Shown here: positions 26,279 through 34,883 of the stretch, piece by piece
How positions within the stretch are numbered: the first letter of the stretch is position 1
How the letters are laid out: the number at the start of each line of letters is the position of its first letter
Assembly (NCBI GenBank): GCA_008933675.1
Contig: WBUO01000007.1
Location: 1-50,517 of the forward strand
DNA length: 50,517 bases
Reading direction: 5' to 3'
Source of the DNA: Dechloromonas sp.
Lineage (GTDB): Bacteria; Pseudomonadota; Gammaproteobacteria; Burkholderiales; Rhodocyclaceae
Made by a program: the position numbers and the translations under genes
Notes under the pieces: model-generated
What the model was told of the DNA's origin: nothing
What the model saw: only the letters and a program-made list of their open reading frames with translations
Databases searched by the model: none

Positions 26279-26923
26279 GTGACGACCATCACCATCGCCC
26301 TCTCGAAGGGCCGCATCTTCGACGAAACCCTGCCGCTGCTGGCGGCGGCGGGTATCGTCCCGGCCGAGAATCCGGAGACCTCCCGCAAGCTGATCATCGA
26401 GACCAACCAACCGAACGTGCGCGTCGTCATCGTTCGCGCCACCGATGTGCCGACCTACGTCCAGTACGGCGCGGCCGATATCGGCGTCGCCGGCAAGGAT
26501 GTGCTGATCGAGCACGGCGGCGACGGCCTCTATGCGCCGCTCGACCTGAACATCGCCAAGTGCCGGATGATGGTCGCCGTGCCCGAAGGTTTCGACTACG
26601 CCAATGCGGTGCGCCAGGGCGCCCGGCTCAAGGTCGCCTCGAAATACATCAAGACGGCGCGTGAGCACTTCGCCGCCAAGGGCGTGCACGTCGACCTGAT
26701 CAAGCTCTACGGCTCGATGGAACTGGCGCCGCTGGCCGGTCTGGCCGATGCCATCGTCGACCTGGTGTCGACCGGCGGCACGCTGAAGGCCAACAAGCTG
26801 GTTGCCGTCGAGCACATCCTCGACATTTCCTCGCGCCTGGTGGTCAACCAGGCCGCGCTCAAGGTCAAGCGCGACATCCTGCAGCCGATCATCGACGCCT
26901 TCGCGCAGGCGGTGGAGAAGTAA
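26279..26923 (+). CDS. hisG: ATP phosphoribosyltransferase, short form (HisG-S)
   Basis: HisG joins ATP and PRPP in the first step of histidine synthesis. The 214-residue product has the catalytic PRPP loop [18 protein letters not shown]. It ends without the C-terminal ACT-like regulatory domain of the roughly 300-residue long form. Short HisG needs the HisRS-like subunit HisZ for activity and feedback control; hisZ is not in this window. The start is GTG. It abuts hisD (TAA-ATG). Confidence 0.95.
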   Translation: MTTITIALSKGRIFDETLPLLAAAGIVPAENPETSRKLIIETNQPNVRVVIVRATDVPTYVQYGAADIGVAGKDVLIEHGGDGLYAPLDLNIAKCRMMVAVPEGFDYANAVRQGARLKVASKYIKTAREHFAAKGVHVDLIKLYGSMELAPLAGLADAIVDLVSTGGTLKANKLVAVEHILDISSRLVVNQAALKVKRDILQPIIDAFAQAVEK

Positions 26924-28228
26924 ATGACGATAGCCATCCAGCGTTTGTCCACGGTCGACGCCGATTTTTCGGCAAAATTGAAGACGCTGCTCGCCTTCGA
27001 GGCAGCCGCCGACGACAACATCGAACGCACCGTCGCCGCCATCCTGGCCGACGTCAAGACGCGCGGCGATGCCGCCGTGGTCGACTACAGCAACCGCTTC
27101 GACCGCCTTTCCGCTGCCTCGATGGCCGATCTCGAACTGTCGCGCGACGAACTGGAAAAGGCGCTCGCCGGACTGCCCGCCGAGCGCCGTGCCGCGCTCG
27201 AAGCGGCGGCCCAGCGCGTGCGTGCCTACCACGAGAAGCAGAAGCTCGACGGCTGGTCCTACACCGAGGCCGATGGCACGCTGCTCGGCCAGATGATCAC
27301 CCCGCTCGACCGCGTCGGCCTCTACGTGCCGGGCGGCAAGGCGGCGTATCCGTCGTCGGTGTTGATGAACGCGATCCCGGCCAAGGTGGCCGGGGTCAAG
27401 GAACTGATCATGGTCGTGCCGACGCCGGGCGGCGAGCACAACCAGCTGGTGCTGGCGGCCGCCTGCCTGGCCGGCGTCGACCGCGTGTTCACCATCGGCG
27501 GCGCCCAGGCGGTCGGCGCGCTGGCCTATGGCACCGAGAGCGTACCGCAGGTGGACAAGATCGTCGGCCCGGGCAATGCCTACGTGGCGACGGCCAAGCG
27601 CCGGGTGTTCGGCATCGTCGGCATCGACATGGTCGCCGGCCCGTCGGAAATCCTGGTCGTCTCGGACGGTACCGGCAACCCCGACTGGGTGGCGATGGAC
27701 CTGTTCTCGCAGGCCGAGCACGACGAACTGGCGCAATCGATCCTGATCTGTACCGACGCCGCCTTCATCGAGCGCGTCCAGGCGAGCATCGAGAAGCTGC
27801 TGCCGACGATGCCGCGTCAGGAAGTGATCCGTACCTCGCTGAGCAACCGCGGCGCTTTCATCCTGGTGCGCGACATGGACGAGGCGATTGCCATCGCCAA
27901 CCGCGTCGCGCCGGAACACCTCGAACTGGCGCTCGACAACCCGGACCCGTGGGTGGAAAAGATCCACCACGCCGGCGCCATCTTCATCGGCCACTACACC
28001 TCGGAATCGCTCGGCGATTACTGTGCCGGGCCGAACCACGTGCTGCCGACTTCCGGCTCGGCGCGTTTCTCGTCGCCGCTTGGGGTTTACGACTTCCAGA
28101 AGCGGACCAGCCTGATCAAGGTATCGCCGGCCGGCGCGCAGACGCTGGGCCGCATCGCGTCCACGCTGGCGCACGGCGAGGGCTTGCCGGCGCATGCCAA
28201 GTCGGCCGAGTTCCGGCTGGCCGACTGA
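26924..28228 (+). CDS. hisD: Histidinol dehydrogenase HisD
   Basis: HisD oxidises histidinol to histidine in two NAD-dependent steps. The 434-residue protein has the family signatures [20 protein letters not shown] and [15 protein letters not shown], the zinc-ligand stretch QAEHDE, and a catalytic EHLEL. It starts directly after the hisG stop. In many betaproteobacteria hisC and hisB follow; here the order is broken by a chromate-type transporter gene 26 bases downstream. Confidence 0.96.
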   Translation: MTIAIQRLSTVDADFSAKLKTLLAFEAAADDNIERTVAAILADVKTRGDAAVVDYSNRFDRLSAASMADLELSRDELEKALAGLPAERRAALEAAAQRVRAYHEKQKLDGWSYTEADGTLLGQMITPLDRVGLYVPGGKAAYPSSVLMNAIPAKVAGVKELIMVVPTPGGEHNQLVLAAACLAGVDRVFTIGGAQAVGALAYGTESVPQVDKIVGPGNAYVATAKRRVFGIVGIDMVAGPSEILVVSDGTGNPDWVAMDLFSQAEHDELAQSILICTDAAFIERVQASIEKLLPTMPRQEVIRTSLSNRGAFILVRDMDEAIAIANRVAPEHLELALDNPDPWVEKIHHAGAIFIGHYTSESLGDYCAGPNHVLPTSGSARFSSPLGVYDFQKRTSLIKVSPAGAQTLGRIASTLAHGEGLPAHAKSAEFRLAD

Positions 28229-28254
28229 TTTTTCGGCAAATTCTGCGGTCGACC

Positions 28255-28812
28255 GTGGATTACCCGCAAAATCCCCAGCGCCCGGATCTCCGGGCGCTTT
28301 TTTTCGCCTTCTCGTCGGTCGGCCTGTCCGGCTTCGGCGGCGTGCTGCCTTTCGCCCGGCGCATGCTGGTCGAGCAGCGGCGCTGGCTGAGCGCCGAGGA
28401 ATTCAACGCCCAGCTCGGCCTCTGCCAGTTCCTGCCCGGGCCGAACGTGGTCAACCTGGCGGTGGTCGTCGGCAAGCGCCAGGCCGGGCTGGCCGGGGCC
28501 ATCGTCGCGCCGCTCGGGCTGCTTGCCGGGCCGCTGGTCATCGTCCTGCTGCTGGCGATGCTTTACGACCGCTATGGTGAACTGCCGCTGGCCCAGTCGA
28601 TGCTGCGTGGCGTCGCTGCTGCCGGCGCCGGCCTGCTCTTCGCGATGGCCTGGCGGATGGGCGCGGCGCTCAAGGAGAAGGCCCATTTCCTGCCCTTTGC
28701 TGCACTGGTGGTCGTCGGTATTGCCGGCCTGCGCTGGCCGATGTTGTGGGTCATGCTGGCCGGGCTTGTACTGTCTGGTGCCGTCGCGTGGTGGCGGCTG
28801 GGGCGGCGATGA
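28255..28812 (+). CDS. chrA: Chromate transporter family protein, N-terminal half (split ChrA)
   Basis: This 185-residue CHR-domain protein starts at GTG 28255 (MDYPQNPQRPDLRALFFAF); no strong ribosome site is visible. It has the family pattern FSSVGLSGFGGVLPFARR and GLCQFLPGPNVVNLAVVVGKRQAG, with five or so membrane helices. Full-length ChrA carries two such halves; here they are encoded by two genes joined by an ATGA overlap, the short-chain pair arrangement. The true substrate in such pairs may be chromate, sulfate or something else. It lies 26 bases after hisD and is probably read from the his promoter. Confidence 0.85.
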   Translation: MDYPQNPQRPDLRALFFAFSSVGLSGFGGVLPFARRMLVEQRRWLSAEEFNAQLGLCQFLPGPNVVNLAVVVGKRQAGLAGAIVAPLGLLAGPLVIVLLLAMLYDRYGELPLAQSMLRGVAAAGAGLLFAMAWRMGAALKEKAHFLPFAALVVVGIAGLRWPMLWVMLAGLVLSGAVAWWRLGRR

Positions 28813-29327
28813 CTGTCCTGGTGCTCTTCGTCGAGTTTGTCATCCTTTCCTTCGTCGCCTTCGGCGGCGCTACGGCGCTGCTCCCCGAAATGCACAGGGT
28901 CGTCGTCATCGAGCATGCCTGGCTCGATGACACCACCTTCACCCATCTTTACGCCATCGCCCAGGCCGCGCCGGGGCCGAACGTCCTCGTCGTCACCCTG
29001 ATTGGCTGGAAGGTCGCCGGCCTGGCCGGGGCGATGGCGGCGACGCTGGCGATGTGTCTGCCGATGAGTGTGCTCATCTATTTGCTGATCGACCGTTGGG
29101 AGAGTTTTGCCGGCAAGCGATGGCAACGGGCGATCAGTCTCGGTGTTGCACCATTGGCGGTCGGGCTGGTTTTCTCCGGAGCGACACTGATTGCTCAGTC
29201 GGCCGGGCTGCGGCCGGCGGGTTGGCTGCTCGTCCTGCTGTCGGCCGTACTGGCGTTGAAAAGCCGCCTGCATCCGTTATGGATGATTGCCATCGGCGCA
29301 GCCTGGGGCATGCTCGGCCTGGCATGA
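28809..29327 (+). CDS. Chromate transporter family protein, C-terminal half (split ChrA)
   Basis: This 172-residue second CHR-domain protein has FVAFGGATALLPEMHRVVV and YAIAQAAPGPNVLVVTLIGWK, the mirror of the PGPN motif in the first half. The ATG at 28809 overlaps the previous stop (ATGA). The two gene products presumably pair as a heterodimer of opposite membrane orientation, as described for short-chain CHR proteins. No associated chrB or other chromate-resistance gene is visible. Confidence 0.85.
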   Translation: MTVLVLFVEFVILSFVAFGGATALLPEMHRVVVIEHAWLDDTTFTHLYAIAQAAPGPNVLVVTLIGWKVAGLAGAMAATLAMCLPMSVLIYLLIDRWESFAGKRWQRAISLGVAPLAVGLVFSGATLIAQSAGLRPAGWLLVLLSAVLALKSRLHPLWMIAIGAAWGMLGLA

Positions 29328-29413
29328 CGGGGAGCTATTCCGAGAACTATCTCACGGTGTGAAGTGGTGCCGGGCGTTACACTCCTGACTTCATTCAGTC
29401 CGGCCTTGTCATC

Positions 29414-32212
29414 ATGCGCGCTGTCCATTGTTTCCGAATCGCCTTCGCCACATCCGCCATTCTCCCCGTGGCGCTGTGGGCCGCCGATCCCCAGGCGGCT
29501 CGTTTCTACGAGGATGCGCTCAAGCGTTTTGAAAGCCGGGATACGGCCGGCGCCATCATCCAGTTGAAAAATGCCATCCAGAAGGATCGGACGATGCTCG
29601 CCGCGCAGGTGCTGCTGGGCAAGGCGCTGTTGAGTAATGGCGATCCGATAGGTGCCGAAGTCGCGTTCGAAGAGGCCCTGCAGCAGGGGGTGGATCGTAG
29701 CGAGGTGATTCTCGGGCTGGGCCAGGCGATGTTGATACAGGGCAAGTTCGATGCGCTGCTGCTCCGTCTTGAGCCGGCTGGTCTTGCTGATGATCTGCGC
29801 CTCGAGGTGCTGCTCATGCGCGGCAAGGCGCTGACGGAAAAAGGGAACCTGTTGCAGGCTGATCGGGAATTTCAGGCGGCTGCAGCGTTGGCCCCTCGTT
29901 CTCCGCGCGTGCGGGCGGCACAGGGCGGGCTTGCCCTGCGTCAGCAGCGTCCGGCGGATGCCGAGCGGCTTGCCGCGGAAGCTCTGGCCTTGGGGCGTGA
30001 CGAACCGGCCGTATGGGAGTTGAAGGCCTCCATCCTGCACGTCAAGGGGGACTTTGACGGCGCCATCGCCGCGTACGAGCGATTGTTGCAACTGGTGCCG
30101 AACAATGTCGAGGCCCGTGTCGCACGAGCCGGATTGCAGATCGACCGAAATCGTATTGACGATGCTACCGCTGACGTCAATGAAATTTTGCGCGCTTTTC
30201 CCCGGGACCCGCGTGGTGCCTATCTGAAAGCCCTGATTGCCGCGCGGCGAGGCGACACGGTGACCGTTCAGGACTCGCTGAAAAGCATCGTGAATCTGCT
30301 CGACCCGGTTCCAGCGGACGTTATCGGCATCAATCGACAAATGCTCTTCCTTCACGGATTGGCGCATTTCAGCCTGGGGAATCAGGAGAAGGCGGTAACC
30401 ATTTTGGCCGAGTATCTGCGTCGATATCCCGGTGATCCGGGCGCGGCCAAATTGTTGGCCGGTCTCTATTTGCAGAAAGGCGACAGCAACAAGGTTATAA
30501 ACCTGCTGGAACCCTTGCGAGCCAAGGGGGTGCGGGATCCCAAGCTGTATTCCCTGCTGGCGGGGGCCTACATGACCGAGCGCCGCTATCAGCAGGCCAG
30601 CCGCTTGCTCGAGGATGCCGTCAATCTTTCCGGTGGCGCCGCCGATCTGCGTGCCGAGCTGGGTTTCAGCCTGATTGGCGAGGGACGTTCGGATCTCGGC
30701 CTCGATTATCTCCAGCAAGCTTTCGCCAGTGATCCGAAACAGGTGCGGACCGGTATCGCCCTGGCAACCTTGCTGATGCGCCGCGGGCAAGCAGACAAGG
30801 CGCTGGCCGTGGCAACCTCTCTGGAGAAAAGGCAACCGAAGGATGTGGCTGTGCTCAATGTGCTGGGGGGTATCAAGGGGGCATCGGGCGATCTCGTCGG
30901 TGCACGCAGCGCCTACGAGCGGATCCTCAAGCTCGCTCCCACTCATGCCCCGGCAATTCTCAATCTGGCTCGCCTCGATGTGGGCGAGGGAAAGACCGAT
31001 GCGGCGCGCCTGCGTTTGGCTGCCTTGCTGAAGACATCGCCCAATAATCTCGACGCCATGATGGAGATGGGTATGCTGGAGCAGCAGGCAGGCAACATAT
31101 CGGAAGCTGTCGGCTGGCTGGAGAAGGCACGGGCCTTTCCTGCAGGCGCCGTTCGTGCCGGTCTGCAACTTGCTGAACTGCACCTGGCGCAGCGCAATCA
31201 TCAGCCCGCTCTCGATGTTTCACGGGATGTCGTCCTCAAATCAGGGCGAAGTCTGCAGTCGCTGGCTTTACTGGCGCGTGTGCAGATTTCGGCTGGCGAC
31301 AAGTCGGAAGCACGCAAGACATTGACCGAAATGACGCGACTGGCGAACTTCGACGCCGAAGCGCAGTATTCCGTGGCTCGCTTGCAGCGCGCGGCTGGCA
31401 ATGACGCAGGCGCTTACTACAGCCTCGAAAAGGGTTTGAGCGGGACCCCCGAACATCTACCGTCGCAGATCATGAAAATTGAGGTCGATATTGCACGTGG
31501 GGAGTTTGCGAAGGCCGAGACGGCGTTGAAGCTCTTGCTGGGACAGCGTCCGAACGATATTGCCGTCGCCCGTCTGCAGGGAGATCTGGCCATGGCGCGT
31601 GGGCAGTACCCGTTGGCCATCGCCACCTACCGCAATCTGGCTGGCAGTAAGGGCGGAGAGGGAGTCATCCTGCCGCTTTACCGTGCTTACGAAAAAGCAG
31701 GGGAGCGGACGAACGGCCTGCGGGCTCTGGAAAACTGGTCGAAAACCCGGCCCAATGAGCCTACCGTACTGCGCGTCCTTGGCGATGGTTACCTGGCAGC
31801 AGGCGATCTGCCCAATGCCAGGCGTACCTACGAGCGCCTGCTGGCCGTACGCCCGGATGACCCGCTGGTGCTCAACAACCTGGCGCAAACGCTGTTGCGT
31901 CAGGGAGATGGCGGCGCTCTTGCTGCCGCCGAGAAGGCGCACAAGCTGGCTGGACGTGATCCTATTGTTACCGACACACTCGGCTGGGTTCTGGTTTCGC
32001 AAGGGCAGGTCGAACGCGGACTCTCGTACCTGCGTGATGCGCGCCTGCGAGATCCTGCCAATCGCGAGATTCGCTATCACCTGGCCCATGCCCTGGCGCG
32101 CAGCGGTCGGTTGGTCGAGGCGCGTGAGGAATTGGCGGCAGCTTTGCGCGGCGGCGAGTCGTTCGATGGGAAAGATGAGGCGCTGAGCTTGCAGCGAGAC
32201 CTGCAGAGGTGA
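29414..32212 (+). CDS. prsT: PEP-CTERM system TPR-repeat protein PrsT
   Basis: The 932-residue protein has a signal peptide (cleavage likely after VALWA), then continuous TPR repeats to the end. The first repeat YEDALKRFESRDTAGAIIQLKNAIQ and the long repeat array match the PrsT family of exosortase loci. The predicted location is periplasmic; it may take part in assembly or export of exopolysaccharide or sorted proteins. No lipobox cysteine is seen. In other genomes prsT usually sits beside prsK, prsR and the exosortase gene; here it lies 13 kb from prsR, inside the his region. The ATG has no good ribosome site and no clear promoter. The gene ends 137 bases before the PEP-CTERM gene. Confidence 0.88.
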   Translation: MRAVHCFRIAFATSAILPVALWAADPQAARFYEDALKRFESRDTAGAIIQLKNAIQKDRTMLAAQVLLGKALLSNGDPIGAEVAFEEALQQGVDRSEVILGLGQAMLIQGKFDALLLRLEPAGLADDLRLEVLLMRGKALTEKGNLLQADREFQAAAALAPRSPRVRAAQGGLALRQQRPADAERLAAEALALGRDEPAVWELKASILHVKGDFDGAIAAYERLLQLVPNNVEARVARAGLQIDRNRIDDATADVNEILRAFPRDPRGAYLKALIAARRGDTVTVQDSLKSIVNLLDPVPADVIGINRQMLFLHGLAHFSLGNQEKAVTILAEYLRRYPGDPGAAKLLAGLYLQKGDSNKVINLLEPLRAKGVRDPKLYSLLAGAYMTERRYQQASRLLEDAVNLSGGAADLRAELGFSLIGEGRSDLGLDYLQQAFASDPKQVRTGIALATLLMRRGQADKALAVATSLEKRQPKDVAVLNVLGGIKGASGDLVGARSAYERILKLAPTHAPAILNLARLDVGEGKTDAARLRLAALLKTSPNNLDAMMEMGMLEQQAGNISEAVGWLEKARAFPAGAVRAGLQLAELHLAQRNHQPALDVSRDVVLKSGRSLQSLALLARVQISAGDKSEARKTLTEMTRLANFDAEAQYSVARLQRAAGNDAGAYYSLEKGLSGTPEHLPSQIMKIEVDIARGEFAKAETALKLLLGQRPNDIAVARLQGDLAMARGQYPLAIATYRNLAGSKGGEGVILPLYRAYEKAGERTNGLRALENWSKTRPNEPTVLRVLGDGYLAAGDLPNARRTYERLLAVRPDDPLVLNNLAQTLLRQGDGGALAAAEKAHKLAGRDPIVTDTLGWVLVSQGQVERGLSYLRDARLRDPANREIRYHLAHALARSGRLVEAREELAAALRGGESFDGKDEALSLQRDLQR

Positions 32213-32262
32213 GGATGTCGGGTTTTTTTACAGCCGTTGGGTTTTGTGCGGCATTTATTTTG

Positions 32263-32275
32263 CAAGCTATTGATA
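32263..32275 (-). promoter_or_regulatory. IHF binding site upstream of the sigma-54 promoter
   Basis: On the minus strand this reads TATCAATAGCTTG, matching the IHF consensus WATCAANNNNTTR at every fixed position. It lies in an A/T-rich stretch and is centred about 50 bases upstream of the predicted transcription start, the usual place for an IHF bend between activator and sigma-54 RNA polymerase. Confidence 0.65.
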
Positions 32276-32292
32276 TTAAATTGAAAATTATT

Positions 32293-32309
32293 TTGGTACG
32301 GGATTTGCT
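32293..32309 (+). promoter_or_regulatory. Sigma-54 (-24/-12) promoter of the PEP-CTERM gene
   Basis: TTGGTACG, four bases, then TTGCT. This matches the RpoN consensus TTGGCACG-N4-TTGCW with a single C-to-T change, and the key GG and GC doublets are 10 bases apart as required. Transcription should start near 32320, 30 bases before the ATG at 32350. PrsR, which carries the GAFTGA sigma-54 contact motif, is the expected activator. Confidence 0.88.
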
Positions 32310-32349
32310 CTATGTTGTTCGTACGGAATTCGGCGAGATTGGGGAAAAA

Positions 32350-33087
32350 ATGAAACACAAGACAAATATTGCTGCTCTGGCCCTCGGGCTCGCTTTGTGG
32401 GCAAGTGCCGGGGTTGCCGGAGCCGCGACTTCGTTGCTGAACGATTCGCTCGACAACCTGACGGTGAGCGGTTACTCCAACAGCGGCACGGGCGGCGCTC
32501 TGCAGGCCAAGTCGTTGACCTGGTGGAGCGGCAGTGGCTATGGAATGTACAGCCCTGGCGAATCGGGATCTCCGCAACACTCGGTGGATAACAGCACGTA
32601 TCAAGAGTCGCTGCTGCTGAATTTCGGCCAAAGCACAACGCTGGAGTCGGTGACCATCGGCTGGAAGGATACGGATGCCGATATTACTGTCTTGGCTTGG
32701 AAGCCCGATGTGGCCGGTGCGGCAGCTCCTGTGTTCAGCTCGACAACGAAGTACTCGGATTTGCTGGGTTTGGGCTGGGATCTGGTGGGTCATTACGCCA
32801 ATCTGGCTGCGGGCTCGGCGAAGTCGGTGAATGTTTCCAATCCCGTATCTTCCAGCTACTGGCTGGTGTTGGCTTACAACAATTCCTTTGGTTCGACGAA
32901 GACGGATACTTCCTCTTCCACTTACGGGCTCAATTCCGGCAACGACTACATGAAGTTCCTGTCGGTTTCCTACTCGACTCCCACACCGCCGGACAATAAG
33001 GTTCCGGAACCATCCACCGCCCTTCTGCTGGGTGCGGCAATGTTCGGTTTGGTGGGCTGGAGGAATCGGCGTAACGCCGTGCGCTAG
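32350..33087 (+). CDS. PEP-CTERM sorting domain surface protein
   Basis: The 245-residue protein has a signal peptide (MKHKTNIAALALGLALWASA, cut near GVAGA), a Ser/Gly/Thr-rich body with few cysteines, and a C-terminal tripartite sorting signal: VPEP at 218-221, a hydrophobic segment, and a basic tail RNRRNAVR. Exosortase should cleave at the PEP motif and release or anchor the protein at the surface or in the biofilm matrix. The ATG at 32350 is fixed by the sigma-54 promoter upstream and GGGGAAAAA at the ribosome site; an earlier in-frame codon would lie upstream of the promoter. The body, with GWKDTDADITVLAW, recalls the XDP1 type of exosortase-dependent proteins, but that is from memory. 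Confidence 0.93.
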   Translation: MKHKTNIAALALGLALWASAGVAGAATSLLNDSLDNLTVSGYSNSGTGGALQAKSLTWWSGSGYGMYSPGESGSPQHSVDNSTYQESLLLNFGQSTTLESVTIGWKDTDADITVLAWKPDVAGAAAPVFSSTTKYSDLLGLGWDLVGHYANLAAGSAKSVNVSNPVSSSYWLVLAYNNSFGSTKTDTSSSTYGLNSGNDYMKFLSVSYSTPTPPDNKVPEPSTALLLGAAMFGLVGWRNRRNAVR

Positions 33088-33100
33088 TCCAGGCAAATGT

Positions 33101-33135
33101 AAAAAAAGCGAAGGCACTTGCCTTCGCTTTTTTTT
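33101..33135. terminator. Bidirectional terminator between the PEP-CTERM gene and hisC
   Basis: A long perfect palindrome, with arms AAAAAAAGCGAAGGCA and TGCCTTCGCTTTTTTT around a CT loop, gives a G/C-rich stem with a T run on either strand. It serves the rightward PEP-CTERM gene and the leftward hisC, which ends 15 bases away. Confidence 0.95.
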
Positions 33136-33149
33136 GCCTGTGTTGTGGG

Positions 33150-34220
33150 TTACGAGAGAATGTCGGTAAGTGCTGAGCTCAACGTTGCGCATTCTTCGCT
33201 GCTGCCAATGGTGATGCGCAGGAACTGGTCGATTCTCGGTAGTTTGAAGTGGCGGACGATGATGTTGCGTTCGCGCAGGGTTTTGGCCAGTTCCGCTGCA
33301 TCGCGTCGCGGGTGACGGGCGAAGATGAAGTTGGCGGCCGAGGGCAGAACCTCGAAGCCGAGTGTTGCCAGTTCTGCGACCAGTTGTTCGCGGGTGGCGA
33401 CCACCTGTCGGCAGCATCTCTCGAAATATTCCTGATCCTCGATGGCGGCGGTGGCGCCGGCGATGGCCAGGCGGTCCAGCGGATAGGAGTTGAAGCTGTT
33501 CTTGACCCGCTCCAGAGCCTCGATGAGGCCCGGGTGGCCGATGGCGTAGCCGATACGCAGGCCGGCCAGGGAGCGCGATTTTGACAGAGTGTGCACAACC
33601 AGCAGATTGTCGTGCTGCGCAACCAGCGGGACGGCCGATTCGCCGCCGAAGTCGATATAGGCCTCGTCGATGACGACAACAGAATCCGGATTGGCGGCGG
33701 CAATCTGCTCGATGGCCGCCAGCGGTAGCAGGCGGCCGGTCGGGGCGTTCGGGTTGGCGATGATGATGCCGCCGTTTGGCCGTCCGCAGTAATCCTCGGG
33801 GTTGATCGAGAAATCTTCGGCGAGCGGAACGACGCGGTGTTCTACGTCGTAGAGGCCGCAATAAACGGGGTAGAAGCTGTAGGTGATGTCCGGAAACAGG
33901 ATCGGCAGCTCGTGCTTGAGCAGGGCCATGAAGATGTGTGCCAGCACCTCGTCCGAACCGTTGCCGACGAAAACCTGTTGCGGCGTCACGGCGTAACGGC
34001 TGGCGATGGCGGCCTTCAGCAGGTCGGCATTCGGGTCGGGGTAGAGGCGCAGGCGAGCCCCATCGTCGCCCAGTTCGGCGCGTATCGCGGCGACGACTTT
34101 TGGCGAGGGCGGGCAGGGGTGCTCGTTGGTGTTGAGCTTGATCAGATTGGCGATCTTGGGCTGCTCGCCCGGCACGTAGGGGGTGAGGTCGCGGGCGACC
34201 TGGCTCCAGAAGCGGCTCAT
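33150..34220 (-). CDS. hisC: Histidinol-phosphate aminotransferase HisC
   Basis: This 356-residue class I/II PLP aminotransferase has [13 protein letters not shown] at the N-terminus, ANPNAPTG, the [12 protein letters not shown] segment, the PLP lysine K214 in [16 protein letters not shown], and the C-terminal Arg in FLRITIG. It converts imidazole-acetol phosphate to histidinol phosphate. It is on the opposite strand to all other his genes and divergent from hisB, with 75 bases between the two starts. It is thus transcribed separately. Function is clear; the inversion is unusual. Confidence 0.94.
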   Translation of the reverse strand: MSRFWSQVARDLTPYVPGEQPKIANLIKLNTNEHPCPPSPKVVAAIRAELGDDGARLRLYPDPNADLLKAAIASRYAVTPQQVFVGNGSDEVLAHIFMALLKHELPILFPDITYSFYPVYCGLYDVEHRVVPLAEDFSINPEDYCGRPNGGIIIANPNAPTGRLLPLAAIEQIAAANPDSVVVIDEAYIDFGGESAVPLVAQHDNLLVVHTLSKSRSLAGLRIGYAIGHPGLIEALERVKNSFNSYPLDRLAIAGATAAIEDQEYFERCCRQVVATREQLVAELATLGFEVLPSAANFIFARHPRRDAAELAKTLRERNIIVRHFKLPRIDQFLRITIGSSEECATLSSALTDILS

Positions 34221-34251
34221 GGGATTTTGCGGGTTTGAATTGAAGTCAAAA

Positions 34252-34260
34252 TGGTATCAT
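34252..34260 (+). promoter_or_regulatory. Extended -10 promoter of hisB
   Basis: TGG followed by TATCAT gives an extended -10 element 36 bases before the hisB ATG, inside the 75-base space shared with divergent hisC. No good -35 is seen. Confidence 0.45.
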
Positions 34261-34295
34261 GCCCCTCCGATTCAACGTTTTCGAAGCCTTTCGCC

Positions 34296-34883
34296 ATGCG
34301 GCAAGCTGAAATTACCCGTAACACCCTGGAGACGCAGATCACCGTGCGTCTCGATCTCGACGGTACCGGCCAGGGCAAGTTCGCTACCGGTGTTCCCTTC
34401 CTCGATCACATGCTCGATCAGATCGCCCGCCATGGCCTGATCGACCTCGATATCACCGCCGCCGGCGATCTGCACATCGACGCCCATCACACGGTCGAAG
34501 ATATCGGCATCACCTTTGGTCAGGCACTGGCCAGGGCGTGGGGCGACAAGAAGGGGCTGACCCGTTACGGTCACAGTTACGTTCCGCTCGACGAGGCACT
34601 GTCGCGCGTCGTCATCGACCTGTCGGGGCGGCCGGGGCTGGAACTGAATGTGGAATTCACCCGGGCGATGATCGGCCAGTTTGACGTCGATCTGGTCTCC
34701 GAATTCTTCCACGGCCTGGTTAACCACGCTGGCATGACGCTGCACATCGACAATCTGCGTGGCAAGAATGCCCATCACCAGGCCGAGACCATCTTCAAGG
34801 CTTTCGGTCGTGCCTTGCGCATGGCCGTGACGCCCGATCCGCGCATGGCCGGTTGCATGCCGTCGACCAAGGGAACGCTGTGA
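34296..34883 (+). CDS. hisB: Imidazoleglycerol-phosphate dehydratase HisB
   Basis: The 195-residue monofunctional dehydratase has the metal-binding His/Glu motifs [11 protein letters not shown] and [17 protein letters not shown]. The phosphatase domain of the enterobacterial bifunctional HisB is absent. The ATG at 34296 follows the extended -10 promoter; an in-frame codon 45 bases earlier would be at or before the transcription start. It begins the hisB-H-A-F-I-E run. The stop overlaps hisH as GTGA. Confidence 0.96.
   Translation: MRQAEITRNTLETQITVRLDLDGTGQGKFATGVPFLDHMLDQIARHGLIDLDITAAGDLHIDAHHTVEDIGITFGQALARAWGDKKGLTRYGHSYVPLDEALSRVVIDLSGRPGLELNVEFTRAMIGQFDVDLVSEFFHGLVNHAGMTLHIDNLRGKNAHHQAETIFKAFGRALRMAVTPDPRMAGCMPSTKGTL

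Noticed and set aside
26264-28195. Long minus-strand open frame opposite hisG and hisD
   Set aside because: Shadow of two certain histidine genes; the translation is His/Arg/Asp-rich with no domain.
29328-29413. Possible sigma-54 promoter ahead of prsT (GGCATG...GAGC; GGTGCC...TTAC)
   Set aside because: Neither pair has both the GG and GC doublets at 10-base spacing, so there is no real match.
29195-31201. Long minus-strand open frame opposite prsT
   Set aside because: Shadow of the TPR repeats; no start signal or recognisable motif.
32077-33861. Minus-strand open frame spanning the PEP-CTERM gene and part of hisC
   Set aside because: It crosses a strong bidirectional terminator and overlaps two certain genes in other frames.
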